DNA of 64,000 bases from Prinia subflava (Eukaryota; Chordata; Aves; Passeriformes; Cisticolidae). A program made the translations under genes and the position numbers. The notes under the pieces were generated by a model. The model was not told where the DNA came from. It searched no databases and worked only from the letters and a program-made list of their open reading frames with translations. The stretch spans positions 142,410,102-142,474,101 of the forward strand of contig NC_086247.1 in the NCBI RefSeq assembly GCF_021018805.1, in the 5' to 3' direction. Below, piece after piece: positions 1 to 12,500 of this stretch; position 1 is the stretch's first letter; each line of letters starts with the position of its first letter.

Positions 1-386
1 AGTAGAATGTATGTGTTTGGTGTTACATGCAGCTAAAATTTTCACCTTTAAAAAGAGAGACTTCTTTACCTGAAGAAATTACAGGTAAAGTGGGAAGATT
101 AACAGCAAATACCAGCTTTACTTCTCTAGCAGTTTTTCTTTCCCTAAAACCATATGCTGTAGGTTTTCTTTAATAGTGGCTACTACTACTGAAATTGAAC
201 AAAAAATGCTTTTAAGTTCCATTTATTGCCTCTTTGGACTTATTTTACTTTCTATCTATCTTTTAAAATCTTGTGAGTTTGTATATGTGGAAACAACAGG
301 TGTTTTCTCCCTTCTGCCTTTGTTGGCAGCTTTAATGCTTAATTTGTAGTGTTTTGTCACTGAGGTTTGGTTATGTTTTACTCTAG
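1..386 (+). other. PITRM1 intron, left window edge
   Basis: AT-rich intron sequence ending in a pyrimidine-rich tract and an AG acceptor at 385-386. No other gene signal is seen. The upstream exon is outside the window. Confidence 0.8.
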
Positions 387-500
387 GTTTAATGGCTCAA
401 CAAGAGAAGCTTATTTCAGTGTGGGTCTGCAGGGGATTGCTGAAGGAGACATTGATACTGTGAAGCAGATAATTGATAGAACAGTCGATGAAGTTATTGC
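387..500 (+). CDS. PITRM1: PITRM1 exon (first in window)
   Basis: Begins with one base completing a codon, then reads [20 protein letters not shown] and ends VDEVIA with two bases of a split Ala codon. The acceptor is AG at 385-386 and the donor is GTGAGT at 501. Confidence 0.95.
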
Positions 501-3500
501 GTGAGTAATGCTAAGTTTTTAAGAATAATATTAGTTAATATAGTAATATGTAGACTTGTAATAATACAGACTTGTGTATAATAACATGCCTTAAAAATCT
601 AGTTGTATTACAACAAAGGCACCTAAATTGAAGTAATATTTCTGCTTCTTCCTTTATTGTAGCTTGTTCTCATCAGTGTAGCCTTCAGGAGTTTCATGAT
701 GTTAGTTCAGTTTCTCTAAATGACACAAGATGATTAGATTATTTCATAACAATTTTAATTCAGTGTAAAAGATGTTATGTTATAATGTTTCCTTTATTGA
801 TCTAATAATTCATTTTCATAACTTCACTTAGAGTGATCAGTGTTAATGAATATGATTTCCTTCTCTCATCACCCTTTCCCAAAGGAAAGGATTTGAGGAT
901 GATAGGATTGAAGCTCTACTTCACAAAATTGAAATACAGCTGAAGCATCAGTCTACGAGTTTTGGACTTGCCCTGACATCTGTAAGTCTGTGTGTGTGCT
1001 CTAATTAAGAACAGTTTAAAAAAAATCTGCTATGTCTTTATAAAATACAGGGTCTTTTTGTCAACTCCTTATGTATAAAACTTTCCTCTTAAGGGCTCTT
1101 CCTTTGTACATTTTTCTTCTTTCTTTTCAGTAGCTGTCAGACTGTCTGTGGACTTCCCACTGTACGAGTTAATCAGGCAGTGACCTGTTGTCTTTTCCTG
1201 AATAGCAGCTTTGATTGTAGTAGCACTGGTTACTTCTGTGAGGGGCATTTCACACTGGCTCTGAGAACTGTGTGTTTTGGCTAGATTCCTGTGTATTTTC
1301 TGAAAGCCAAATAGAAGGACTGTATTTTTCTATGGACTTTAGGATTGTACTGCTGTAAGTTAATTTCTAAATTTACAAGGGGAAATGTACACTAATGCAA
1401 TTCTTGGCCTCAAATTTTAATACCAAACTGTTACAGAAAATCCATTCCACAGCAGAATGTTGTTTCTTGAAGAAGTCTTCAAGTCATTTTATATTTGAAA
1501 TGAATGAGGTGCAGTATTTGCAGTCACTGTGGAAATCAGGGTCTTCTGCAGCCACTCATTCTTTAATCTCCTCTGTTCCTTTCTGCTGTGCAGCAACTTC
1601 AGTTCCTCAGTGGCTCTTTTGCTTTCTCTCTCTCAGGTGATGTATATTCTTTGCATGAGCAGGATTTCATTCCTAGATATACACAGGCAAAGGAGCAGAG
1701 CCCTGGATTGACAGGAGATTTGTAAACGGGAGAGCACAAACAAAAGCTGTTTAAAATCAGATTGACATGCAGCCAAATAGGCAAATTGTGGATATTTAAG
1801 TGCCTGTCATGTTTCATGGTAAATCTGGCAAAATATGCTTGACTTCAGTAGTCAGTACTTTCTGGCATGTCTTCATATGTTGTGAGTAGTTCTATCTGAT
1901 GAAATATTTATGCATATAACTCTATCCCTCAACATTTTTAAGTCTTGAAATTGATTCAACTGCTATGCCTTCATTCTAAAAAAGAAAGCTCGTGAATATT
2001 TCTTGCTTTTAAAGACCAGTCTTGCAGTATTTAAAGTTAATTCTCCCATAGAGGAGAGTAATGTTTTGGTTTGTTTCCCTGAAGTCATGTTTTAGAAGTT
2101 GGCTTTGAAGAGGGCCTAGTTATAGGGACCTAGATATAACTGAAGTGATTGTAGAATCACAGAATGGATTGGGTTGGAAGGGACCTTTGAAGATTATCCA
2201 GTTCCAACCTCCCTGCAATAATCAGGGCCATCCTTCACTAAATCCAGTTACTCAGAGCACTTCTGACATGTCTTCAAACACTTCCAGGGAACAGGGCACC
2301 CACAACTTCTGTCAGCAACCTATTCCACTGTCTCACCACCCTCATTGTAAAGAATTTTTTTCTTTATGTCCAATCTAAATCTGCCTTCTTTCAGTCTAAA
2401 ACCTTTGCTGCTTTTCCTGTCTGTACAGGATGTAAAAAGTCTATCTTCATACAAGCCCTCTTCATATATTGAAAGGCCACAGTAAGGTCTCTCCAAAGCC
2501 CCCTCCTTCAGGCTGAACAACTTTAAGTCTCTCAGCCTGTCTGTGTAGGAGAGGTTTTCCAGCACTCTGGTCACTTTTGTGGTCCTTCTCTGATCTGCTC
2601 TAACAGGTAGTTGTCTGTCTTGCACTGCAGGCCCCAGAGCTGGGTGTGGTACTTCAGGTGGGCTCTATGGGAGTGGAGTAGAGGGGCAGCATCACCTCCC
2701 TGGCCCTGCTGGCCCTGGTCCTTTTGATGTGTCCCACAATAGAAGTGGCTCTGGGCTTGGAGCACACGTTGTGGTCTCAGTTCCAGTTTCTCATGTACCA
2801 ATATCCCCAAGCCCTTCTCTGCAGGTCTGCTTTCAAACCTTCAATAGCTGAACTTGTACTGATTATTGGTCATTGCCCCACCCCAGTGCAGGACCTGGAG
2901 CTTGGCCTTGTTTGGGCTTCATAGGGTTCACATAGGTGCACTCCTCAAGCCTGCCCAGGTCCCTGTGGATGGCAGCCCTTCCCTCCAGAGTGTCCACCAC
3001 ACCTTTCAGCTTGGTGTCACCTGCAAACCTGCTGCAAGTGCCCTCAGTGCCACTGGCTGTGTAATAATAAAGGTGTACAGACCCCTGAGGGACAGGCAGT
3101 GCTTGTTGCTGATCTCCCCTTGGATGCTGGCCACTGGACTGCAACTGCTTGCATGTCACCATCCAGCCAGTTCCTTATCCATCCAATAGTTCATCCAGTA
3201 AATCTGTATCTTTCCAATCTAATGATGAAAAATGTGTGGGGCTGTCAAAGAGCCTGTGAAAGTCAAGATAGGTGACATCAGTTCTGATATTAGGAAAAAG
3301 CTGTTCACAAGAGGGTGGTCAGACATTGGAACAAGCTCTCCCAGGCGGCTGGGGTAGAGTTAAATCTCTTCCCAGTGGCTGGAAGGGGGCTGTGTTCTGG
3401 GTTTGTGCTGATAACAGGGGTGTTTTCATTACTGCTCAGTGTCACGGCCTTCTCTGCCTGTGGCCCCACCCCACCAGCCAGGAGGCTGCAATGGGCAAGG

Positions 3501-6500
3501 AGCTGGGAGGGGACAGCAGGGGACAGCTGACCCCAAATGGCCCAAGGGTGTCCCACACCGTGCCCAGCAGTAAGAGCTGAGGGAAGAAGAAAGGAGGGGA
3601 CGTTTAGGGTGGTGGTGTTTGTCTTCCCAAGTCACCAGTATATGTGAGGGAGCCCTGCTGTTTGGGGATGGTAAACATCTGCCTGCCTGTGGAAAGCAGG
3701 GAATGAATTCCTTTGGCTTGTTCTGCTTGCACACAGCTTTTGCTTTACCTATTAAACTGCATTTATTTCACCACATGAGTTCCTTTGCTTTCATCCTTCT
3801 GATCCTCCCCCCACATCCTGCTGTGGGGGGCTGAGCTGCCAGCCAGGGATGAGCTGTCACACCAAAGAAGTGATCATGGCCCCAGGGCTGTCAGTGTTCA
3901 CAAACTGCTTGGACAGTGCTCTTAAATACATGGCTAAACTTCCAGAGTGCCTACTGAGGACCAGGACTGAACTGCTGTCATGACCCCACAGCAGCCTCAA
4001 ATAAGGACTGACCACTTTTATTTCAAGAGAATTAGCTTAGGTGTGTTGTAAAAGTACTCTATGCTTTGTATCATATTAGGGAATTTCCACAGAATAGATA
4101 AAAATAGTTACTACTGAAATATGCTGATGGCTTATGAACCTGCTTATAATTAAAGAGATAAGTAAAGAGAAGGTGGATTTGACAGTTACAGTGCATTTGT
4201 TCTCTATATAAAGCCTTTTAAAGGCTTTTTTTTAATATGTGTCTTGGGATTTTTATATGTTGCTTTATTTTGTTTCTTTTTTTTTTTTTTCCATTCACAC
4301 AGAGTAGAAATGGAGAAACTTTTGGTGTCTTGCACTTGTGGTGTTTTGGAGAACTTTGAATAGCAACTTGAGCAAAGTCAAATTAGAAAATAAAATAAAT
4401 GTCCTGGGGATATTTCTGGTTATTTAGTATTTTCTGTCTCCAAATTCTCATTTAATTTACATACTTTACATGTTTGAGTCACCTTCCTATAAATCATTTC
4501 GTCTAGCTGATACAAAACTGTAGTATGTATGTACTATTTTGTCTCTACTACCTGTTTCTGTTTTCCTTCTTTCTTGAGCTGAAAAATTAATGTAAGAGAC
4601 AAAAGAATATTACAGCGTATTTCCAGATATGCAAAAAAAAAAAAAAAAAGAGTAATAATTTAAAAAATGGTGATTTGGTATGGTGAAATTAGAGCCAAGA
4701 GAGGAGAGAGCAGGGGATAGGTGATGATGGAATGATTTGATCAGATTCAGATTGATCTGAACAATATTTTTCCCCTTACAGCTACATTAGGGCTACTCAT
4801 TCTGTGTCTGCTGTTCAAATATAAGTGTCCTGAACAGGGATACTGTCAGTTGGAGAAATGCAGATGGATTGTCCTGCTTACCTGATTATTCTTTCCCATT
4901 CAGTACATAGCCTCGTGCTGGAATCAAGATGGGGATCCAGTGGAGCTTCTGAAGATTGCAGATAAAGTCTCTCGGTTCAGGCAGTGTCTTAAAGAAAATC
5001 CCAGATTTCTTCAGGAAAAAGTTAAAACCTACTTCAAGGTAGGCAAACCTGTGGAAAGTCATCTTGTATGAATTTTTAAATCACAGTTTTGTATTTGAAG
5101 TTAAACTGAGGACTGATGTTTTTATCAGGATATTGCCTGTTTCCAGGTGTAACACATTCAAATGAAACATGTTAATTTTAATGGTTTAAGTTTACACTTT
5201 TCAAAATGGGAAAAAAATTGTCTGGCTGGTCATTTGCAACCACATTTAATAGAACACTGATGAAGTGCTAATGTTTTACCAAACTATGATTTCTATAGAG
5301 GGGCACATCTCTTTCCTGGTCAGAAGTTCAGATGTGAACAGAGTTTTAGATCTAGCTGTGTGTTCCTTAGTATTGACATAGCAAGGTGTATCTCCTTTTC
5401 TTTACAAAGGATTTGGTTACAAGTAAGATTATCTTGGTGTTCCTCATGTTCATTGAACTGCAGTCTGAATTTTGCTGTCACTGCCAATCACTTTGTGCTT
5501 TTTCTCGTCTTTTCCTCATCATATGTTCTTCTGGAGTTTTTGCAGAAATAAAAAATAAGTAGTCAAGGCATTATAATGTTGAATAGTTCTGAAGCCCTGA
5601 ATTAGTTAATTCCAGAAAAAATAAAATCCAGTGACAGCAGTGCAAATGTGGTGTGGGTTTTTTGTGGGGTTTGTTTTGTTGTCTTTGTTTTGTTTGCTTT
5701 TTTTTGATAGGTTTTTGTTTGGGTTTTTCTTTTTTCCCTAGTCAGCTTGTTTATTTTGAAAGGCAGATTTATTGTAAGTAATTGTCACCCTGATTGGATT
5801 AAATCTTGATTCTGATATATTCAAAATCAACAAGAGACAGTGGCATCAGTTGAAATCAGGTTTCCTAAGGACATATACTAGTGGCTGGAGGTAGTAGGGA
5901 GCTGTGTAGGGAAGAAATACAGGTGCAGTATTTTTGGGAATGTCCTTTACTATACAGTTCTGTTGAGGGGGCTGAGGCAAAGGCACTTCTCAATAGGAAA
6001 TGATGAGAATAGTTGGATGTTCTTACATCATAAGATTATGTTGTACCTTGTCCTGGGAAATTATTAAAGCAGGCAGGCAGGGAGCAAGGGAGAGAATGCC
6101 ATTCATCCTGTCTATTTTACTGTAGCTGGTTAATTTTGCATTTCCCTCTTTAACTCTGCAGTCAGGTTTCTGTTTTCACACAGGCGTGGGGGAGATAAAC
6201 TTATAAAACAGAATCTGATTACATTGTCCCAAATTATTGGTGTCTGTCAGTGCCAGATGTTGCTGTTTGACTCCTGCATTGAAATGGGCATTTTTGAGGT
6301 CACTGTCTTTTGACTGGCCTCTCTTTCCTAATATGGAAAATGGAAGCTGCTTGAGTAATTCTGATATTAAAATTCCACAGTCTGCTATAAACAAGAATTC
6401 AGCAGCAGTTATGAGACTTGCATAATGCCTGGAGTTCTGTGGTGGCAAGGCTGACTGTGTAAAGCATTTCTGAGCAGGATAAGGCATGCACACTCTCCAT

Positions 6501-9500
6501 CATATGGGATCTCTGTTCACTCAAGCTTGGGCAGGTTGAAAGAGGTGTTGAATCAAACCCTGCTGCATGTAACAGAATTGCCCCATCTTAGAACACCCTC
6601 CAGATAAAACTTAGGGCATGTAGCTCTGTAGTGTTATGTACAGTTGTTTAACCTGGATTTAATTAAAGTAATGAGTACTGTGTGCTGTGGAGGGATTCTG
6701 ACTCCAGACTGGAGCTTAGCAGAAGGCTGTTGGTGCTTGTTCTTGTGGTGAGCAGTCTCTTTTCCACAGCTGCTTGTTCTGTATGAAACCAGGGGTTCAG
6801 TCTGTGTGGTTGTGATACTTTTGATAACATGCAAGCCAAATGATGCACAAGCTGTTTATCTGCTGCTGAGGGAGCAGTAATCTGAGGCAAGGAAGTTGCC
6901 CTCAGAATTAATGCTTTGTTTTGGGATATATTTCTGCAGGATAATCCGCACAAATTGACTCTGTCAATGAGTCCAGAGGAAGACTACCATGACAAACAAG
7001 CTAAAATGGAAGCAGAAAAGCTGGAAAAAAAGGTCAATGCACTTTCTGAAGAAGAAAAAACACAAATCTTTGAAAAAGGTTAACTTGCTTTTTCACATTT
7101 TTATTTTTATAACTTTTTTTAGCTGTTTTTCTGTAGAATATCATAAATTCTCAGGTACTGTCCAGCGTTTACTCTAAAAAGGATGGAGTTCTTCTGTTGC
7201 AAATTTGTGTTATGTGTTACAGGGCTATGCAGTGCAGTGCTTACACTACAATGTATGGCTGTATATTCTATTAGTTTTAACACTCAGAAATAGAATGATC
7301 AATGTCTTCATTAGGGCAGAAGAAAGGAAAATGTTTTAAAATACCAACCTGTTAATTCTTTCCCATGTTAACTTGCACTGAGTGGAAGATGAATTCACAG
7401 AATCCCAGAATGGGTCAGGTTGGAAGGGGCCACAGTGGGTCATCTGGGCCAACCCCTCTGCTCAGGGAGGGACATCTTGGAGCATGTGGCACAGGATTGC
7501 ATCCAGGGGGTTCTGGAATATCTCCAGTGAGGGGACTCCACACCCTCTGTGGACAGTCTCTTCCATGCTTGGTCACTGCTCAGTGAAGTTCTTCCTCATG
7601 TTCAGTTGGAACTTTTTTGTGCATCAGTTTCTGATTGTTGCCTCCTGTCCTTTTGCTCAGCACCACCAAGCAGAGCCTGGCTCTATCCTCTTGGCACCCT
7701 TTTTTCAGATACTTACATATCATGTACCTTGAAGTTGTTTATTAATGAACCTGAGGTCTGCTCCATGCTCATGTAAAATTTACGTTTTGTAATTATATTT
7801 CTTGTATTTTCTGGTTAAAAAGCCAACTATAAAAGTAATGCCGGGTTTAACTTATTCTGGAGAATAACTTATGCTTGAAAACCATGGGGAGTCATCTAAT
7901 TTTGTTAAAGCAGTGTCTAGTCACAGAAATCCTCCAAAAATGTGGCATTAATCTTCTGAACCTTTGGTGTGTGACGGGAGATAGGGGAGCACAAAATCAG
8001 AAGAGGCTTTCTACTTACAGAGATAAATTGGAGAGTGCTCAGAGGTGACCAGCTGGTACCTGAAAGTCTGAAATGAGAAAGCAATCACAACAATTGAGCT
8101 GCATCAGTGTTGTGACAGAGCACTTGAGTAAGAACTGGAGCGGATTGGGGTAGAAAGAAGCTTCTTATCTGCCAGGTCTGGGTCGATGCTTGCAGAGCTG
8201 AGTGACAGGACAGACTGGCAGGTGTCACTTATAGATTAAATTATATGTCACTGTAAACAGGTTGTGAAGAGGGGATGGAAAGAGAATCTAACAAAAGTGT
8301 CCTCTCTGCTGTTGTTATATGATAATCTGCAGAATTTGCTTTAGTAAAATATTTGCAAAATTGCCAATAGAAGACTCCAGACTTGACTCTTGAGTTTTTC
8401 TCAGTAGGTTTTAGGTCTTGACAGCATTTTCACTACTAGCTGAAAATGACAACTTGGTATTCTCTCCGTACTAGGTTTGGAATTAATTGCTCTTCAAAGC
8501 AAACCTCAGGATACATCTTGTCTCCCAGCTTTAAAAGTGTCTGACATCGAGCCCAAAATCCCCTTCACTGTGCTGGAGACAACACTCACAGGTTGGTGTC
8601 ACCACTGTCTCATGTCCCAAAGAGCAGCACTGTTGGGTTCCTCCCTGGCTGCTGGCCCTGCTGTGGCCCCTTGCCCAGCACATGGCCTGCCTTTGTGGCC
8701 ATGGTTGTGTTCTTTTTCCTCCCCTCCAGCCCAGCACCTCAGGGCAGGCTTGGCAGTGGATCCACAGAGCCATCACCTCTCAGGGGCCACAGGGAGCAGC
8801 CTCCCGCCTTCCCAGGGCTGCCAGGAGCTCCTGAGGGCAGCTCCCTGCTGCAGGCACACTCCCACCTTGCCCTGCACTCAGAGGAGTCTCTGGATGGCAT
8901 GTTCTGTGCTCTTGGGCAATCTCCCCACCTTCCAAAGGCTTACCCAGGCTGCAGAGCTCTTGGCAGGAAGCCTTCCTTGCTGCAGTCCCTGCCTACCCAT
9001 TTTTTACAGAATGGGACATACAGGAGCCATGGGAAAAAAATAAGCTGCTGTCATTCCTCATAACTTCAGTGCAAGTTTTTCCCTGCTTTGCTAGTGGCTT
9101 CCCCAGGGACTGATAGAAGATGGTAGATCTGAATTTTGTTACAGTTCTGTCAAAATTTTGCAGGTAAATACTCTTCTGTAGTATATTTCTAACAGACATT
9201 TTTCTTCAAAAATTACCAGCAAGTGTCAAGACTGATTTTGACACAAAAAATTACCTGGTTTTGTGAAAATTCTAATGTCTATATTTTAATGACCTGGCTG
9301 AGGAAGAGTGTACAGTACAAGAAACTGCTTTGCTCAATTTTTAAACGGATGAAGGCAAAAATAAGGCAGAAAAACTTCTTGACTTGTTCAGGAACAAGTT
9401 ACTACTTCTGTTTGAATGTTTTCTCTCAAGTGTGACCTCTGGTAGAAGAATTCTCTTTTCAGATTGTCCAGGTGTCCATTACCTTACCATGGACAGAAAC

Positions 9501-12500
9501 AGAAAAACCCCTTGGGCCCAGTGTTCAGTATAATGTGCAAAATTTAAACAAGAAGTGGCTCTGAAATACCAACAGAAAATGATTCTTGATGAGATGTTCT
9601 TGTAAGAAATCATTTTGCTTTTGTGTGTCTGTAGTAGGAAGCTGCTGGTTATTCTTTGCTTTTGTTTTTGTCCCCAGCTGATGAAATTCCTGTGCAGTAC
9701 TGTGCTCAGCCAACCAATGGGGTGATTTATTTCCGAGCTGTCTCCAGTCTGAACACTCTTCCTGAGGAGCTCAAGCCATACGTGCCTCTCTTCTGCAGCA
9801 TCATCACCAAGTGAGAGGTTTATTTTCTCAGAAGCTGCAGCAACAGGCTGTAATACAGCTTGCCACAATACTGGCTTTAATAATTCCAGCATCTGTTCTT
9901 ACTGTCAAAGGCAAAGGCTGATAAGTTGGTTTCCTGAAGAAAATGGTTTTCTTTATTCCCAGTGTTATTAAATTGTTTCCCCTCCACCAGTCACTGCATT
10001 GCCCAGCATCAACACAAGCGTTCCCTCAACAGATTGAAAAATTTCTGTAAATGAGAAATAGCTTAGCAGAGATTAAAGTTTTTGCTTGAATAGACTTGTG
10101 GTGCAATTTTGCCATGTGGGGGCAGAAAGTGACCCCTTCACAGGGGAAAGAGTCAAAGAGTGCACAAAGCAGAACAAGTGACCTGGGCTGGGAGGAATAT
10201 GTTTTTATTGATGAGAACAACTGATGTGATGTTGGTAATGTAGTTCTTGAAGATGTTGGTAGCAGGCCTGCACATAAAGCATGGTTTTTAATACAGCATT
10301 TTAAATTAGCAGGATGCTTTAATTGAAAAGTTTGGTAGGAAGCTTTTATAAGGCATGAAGTATTATGTTTGCATAATAGTGCCCAAATTCTGTAAATGCT
10401 AAATTCATATTGTCTTAAACAGACTACTTTACAAATGCTACATTGATTTGGGTTTTGGCATACACTGAAAAGGGAAACAAATCTCTCGTTTTTCACAGGA
10501 TGGGATGTGGAGCCCTTGATTACAGAGAACAAGCCCAGAAAATAGAACTAAAAACAGGTGGTATGTCTGTCAGCCCACATATCATTCCAGATGATTCTCA
10601 CCTGGATGCCTATGAACAGGTAAATTAATCACAACCTTGCAGATGTTACACTTGCAGTAACAGTTCCATAGTTAGGGGTCAATCAGGGCTTCCAGGTAGA
10701 GGGTCAAGCTAATGTGCATTGAAAACTTTGTGTGAAAGGACTCCTGCCTCTTTGGTAAGATACTAATTAGATAATTACAGTAACTTAGTGTTCTGTGTTA
10801 GAGGAGTGCTGGATGTGGGTGTTCTGTCTAAGGCAGTGCTTCCATAGCATCTGTCACCATATTTTTGAGTGCTCAAAGTATTTTGGAAGCAGAGGGTGAG
10901 GGACAGAGTGGTGTGGTGTTACACACAGAGATTGCTGTTGATGTGTGATGTCACTGTTGGCAGCATCATTAGATCTAGGTGTTGGGCATAACAGCTCTGG
11001 CAATATTTCTTGAGATTTTTACAGACTTATTGGGGGTCTGTTCCCTGTGGATCCTGGAGTTAAATTGAGGAAATTCCCTTGGAGAATGGTGCACCGTAGC
11101 ACAGAACTTGTACTTTATGGGAAAAAATATGCAATTTTATGTCTGAACTGCTGCTTGCTGTTGAGAAGAAGAAATTGAGGAATTGCCAGGCTTGCTCTGC
11201 GAGAAGAGCAATCAGATTTCATGTCTGCTCTGATTTCAGTAGCACAGCCTGCATTAGAATGATTTTGTGATGTGTAGCATTAGCTTGGCATCATTGCATC
11301 ACTTCCGTGAAAAGTTACTGTGCATTTCTTGGGCCATTGCTGTGGTTGTCTTGTGTGAAGGGTTTTTTGTGTTTTTTTTTTTTCCTTTAGGGTGTGCTCT
11401 TTTCATCTCTGTGCTTGGATAGAAATCTGCCAGACATGATGAATTTATGGAGTGAAATATTTAACAAGTACAGTACATTGGGTTTTGTTTGTTTGTGGGT
11501 TTGCATGTGTTTTGGGGTTCTCTTTTTCACTCTTCTCCCAACCATTCTCCTCTTCTTAGAGATCCTACTTTGGGATTTATTTCCATAATTCTATCTCTAA
11601 TGTCTTTCTAAACTTATGTATTGCATCAAAAGCATGACCATTTAGTGGATTAAATGGACAACCAACAGTTTAAAAGCACTTTGTTGAGCTTGGGATGGTG
11701 AATGATTCAGTAAAATACATTTGATTGGTGTCCTTTTGCATGAGACCTGCTTGTATTCTTTTTCAGCCCAAGATTCGAGGAGGAGGAACATTTCAGAGTG
11801 CTGGTTAAGAAGACTGCCCAGGAGCTGTCAAATGGCATTCCAGATTGTGGGCATTTGTATGCCTCTATTAGAGCCAGCAAAAACCTTACACCTTCTGGAG
11901 AGCTGCAGGAAATGTTCAATGGGATGGATCAGGTGAGAAGTTAATAATGCCCTTCAGCTAGGCCCAAATCCATGACTGTGGAGTTCCAGGCTGGTTTTTG
12001 TTGATTCTTCCTGTTGATTTAATCTCTTGTCTTTCTGCCGTCCCTTCCTGACAGGTGAAGTTGATGAAGAGAATAGCAGAAATGTCTGATATTAAACCAA
12101 TCCTACGTAAACTACCACGCATTAAGAAGTATTTGTTAAACAGTGACAACATCAGGTGAGCTAAGAAGAAAAGGAGCATTTTGATTAAAGAGAGTTCATG
12201 GCCTGTGGATATGCTTTTCTCAGTGCACCTCATGGTGTACTGGGGTTCTGTGAAATGGGACATCCATGGAAAAACTGCAAAAATGTTAATTTAAATTCCC
12301 CTTGCTTACAGAGCAGTAGCTATGGTAGCTCATTTTGTTCAGTTTTTAAATGGTATGAGAAACTTACAGCAAATTTTATAGGTAACAGTTGTACCCAAAG
12401 CTTGTAAGTGACCTGTGTGATTTTACAGAAATAGTCAAAAATCTGCCTTTTATTTTTCCCTTCAAGGTGCCCATTAAACAATTGTTATATTGTTTTGTAA

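Larger units (their letters stand above)
982..4903 (+). other. PITRM1 intron with transposon cluster
   Basis: A 3.9 kb intron. Positions 2154-3990 hold an antisense CR1, a sense CR1 and an ERV LTR, described separately. The rest is AT-rich with poly-T (about 4268-4290) and poly-A (about 4634-4650) tracts and no supported gene. Confidence 0.8.
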
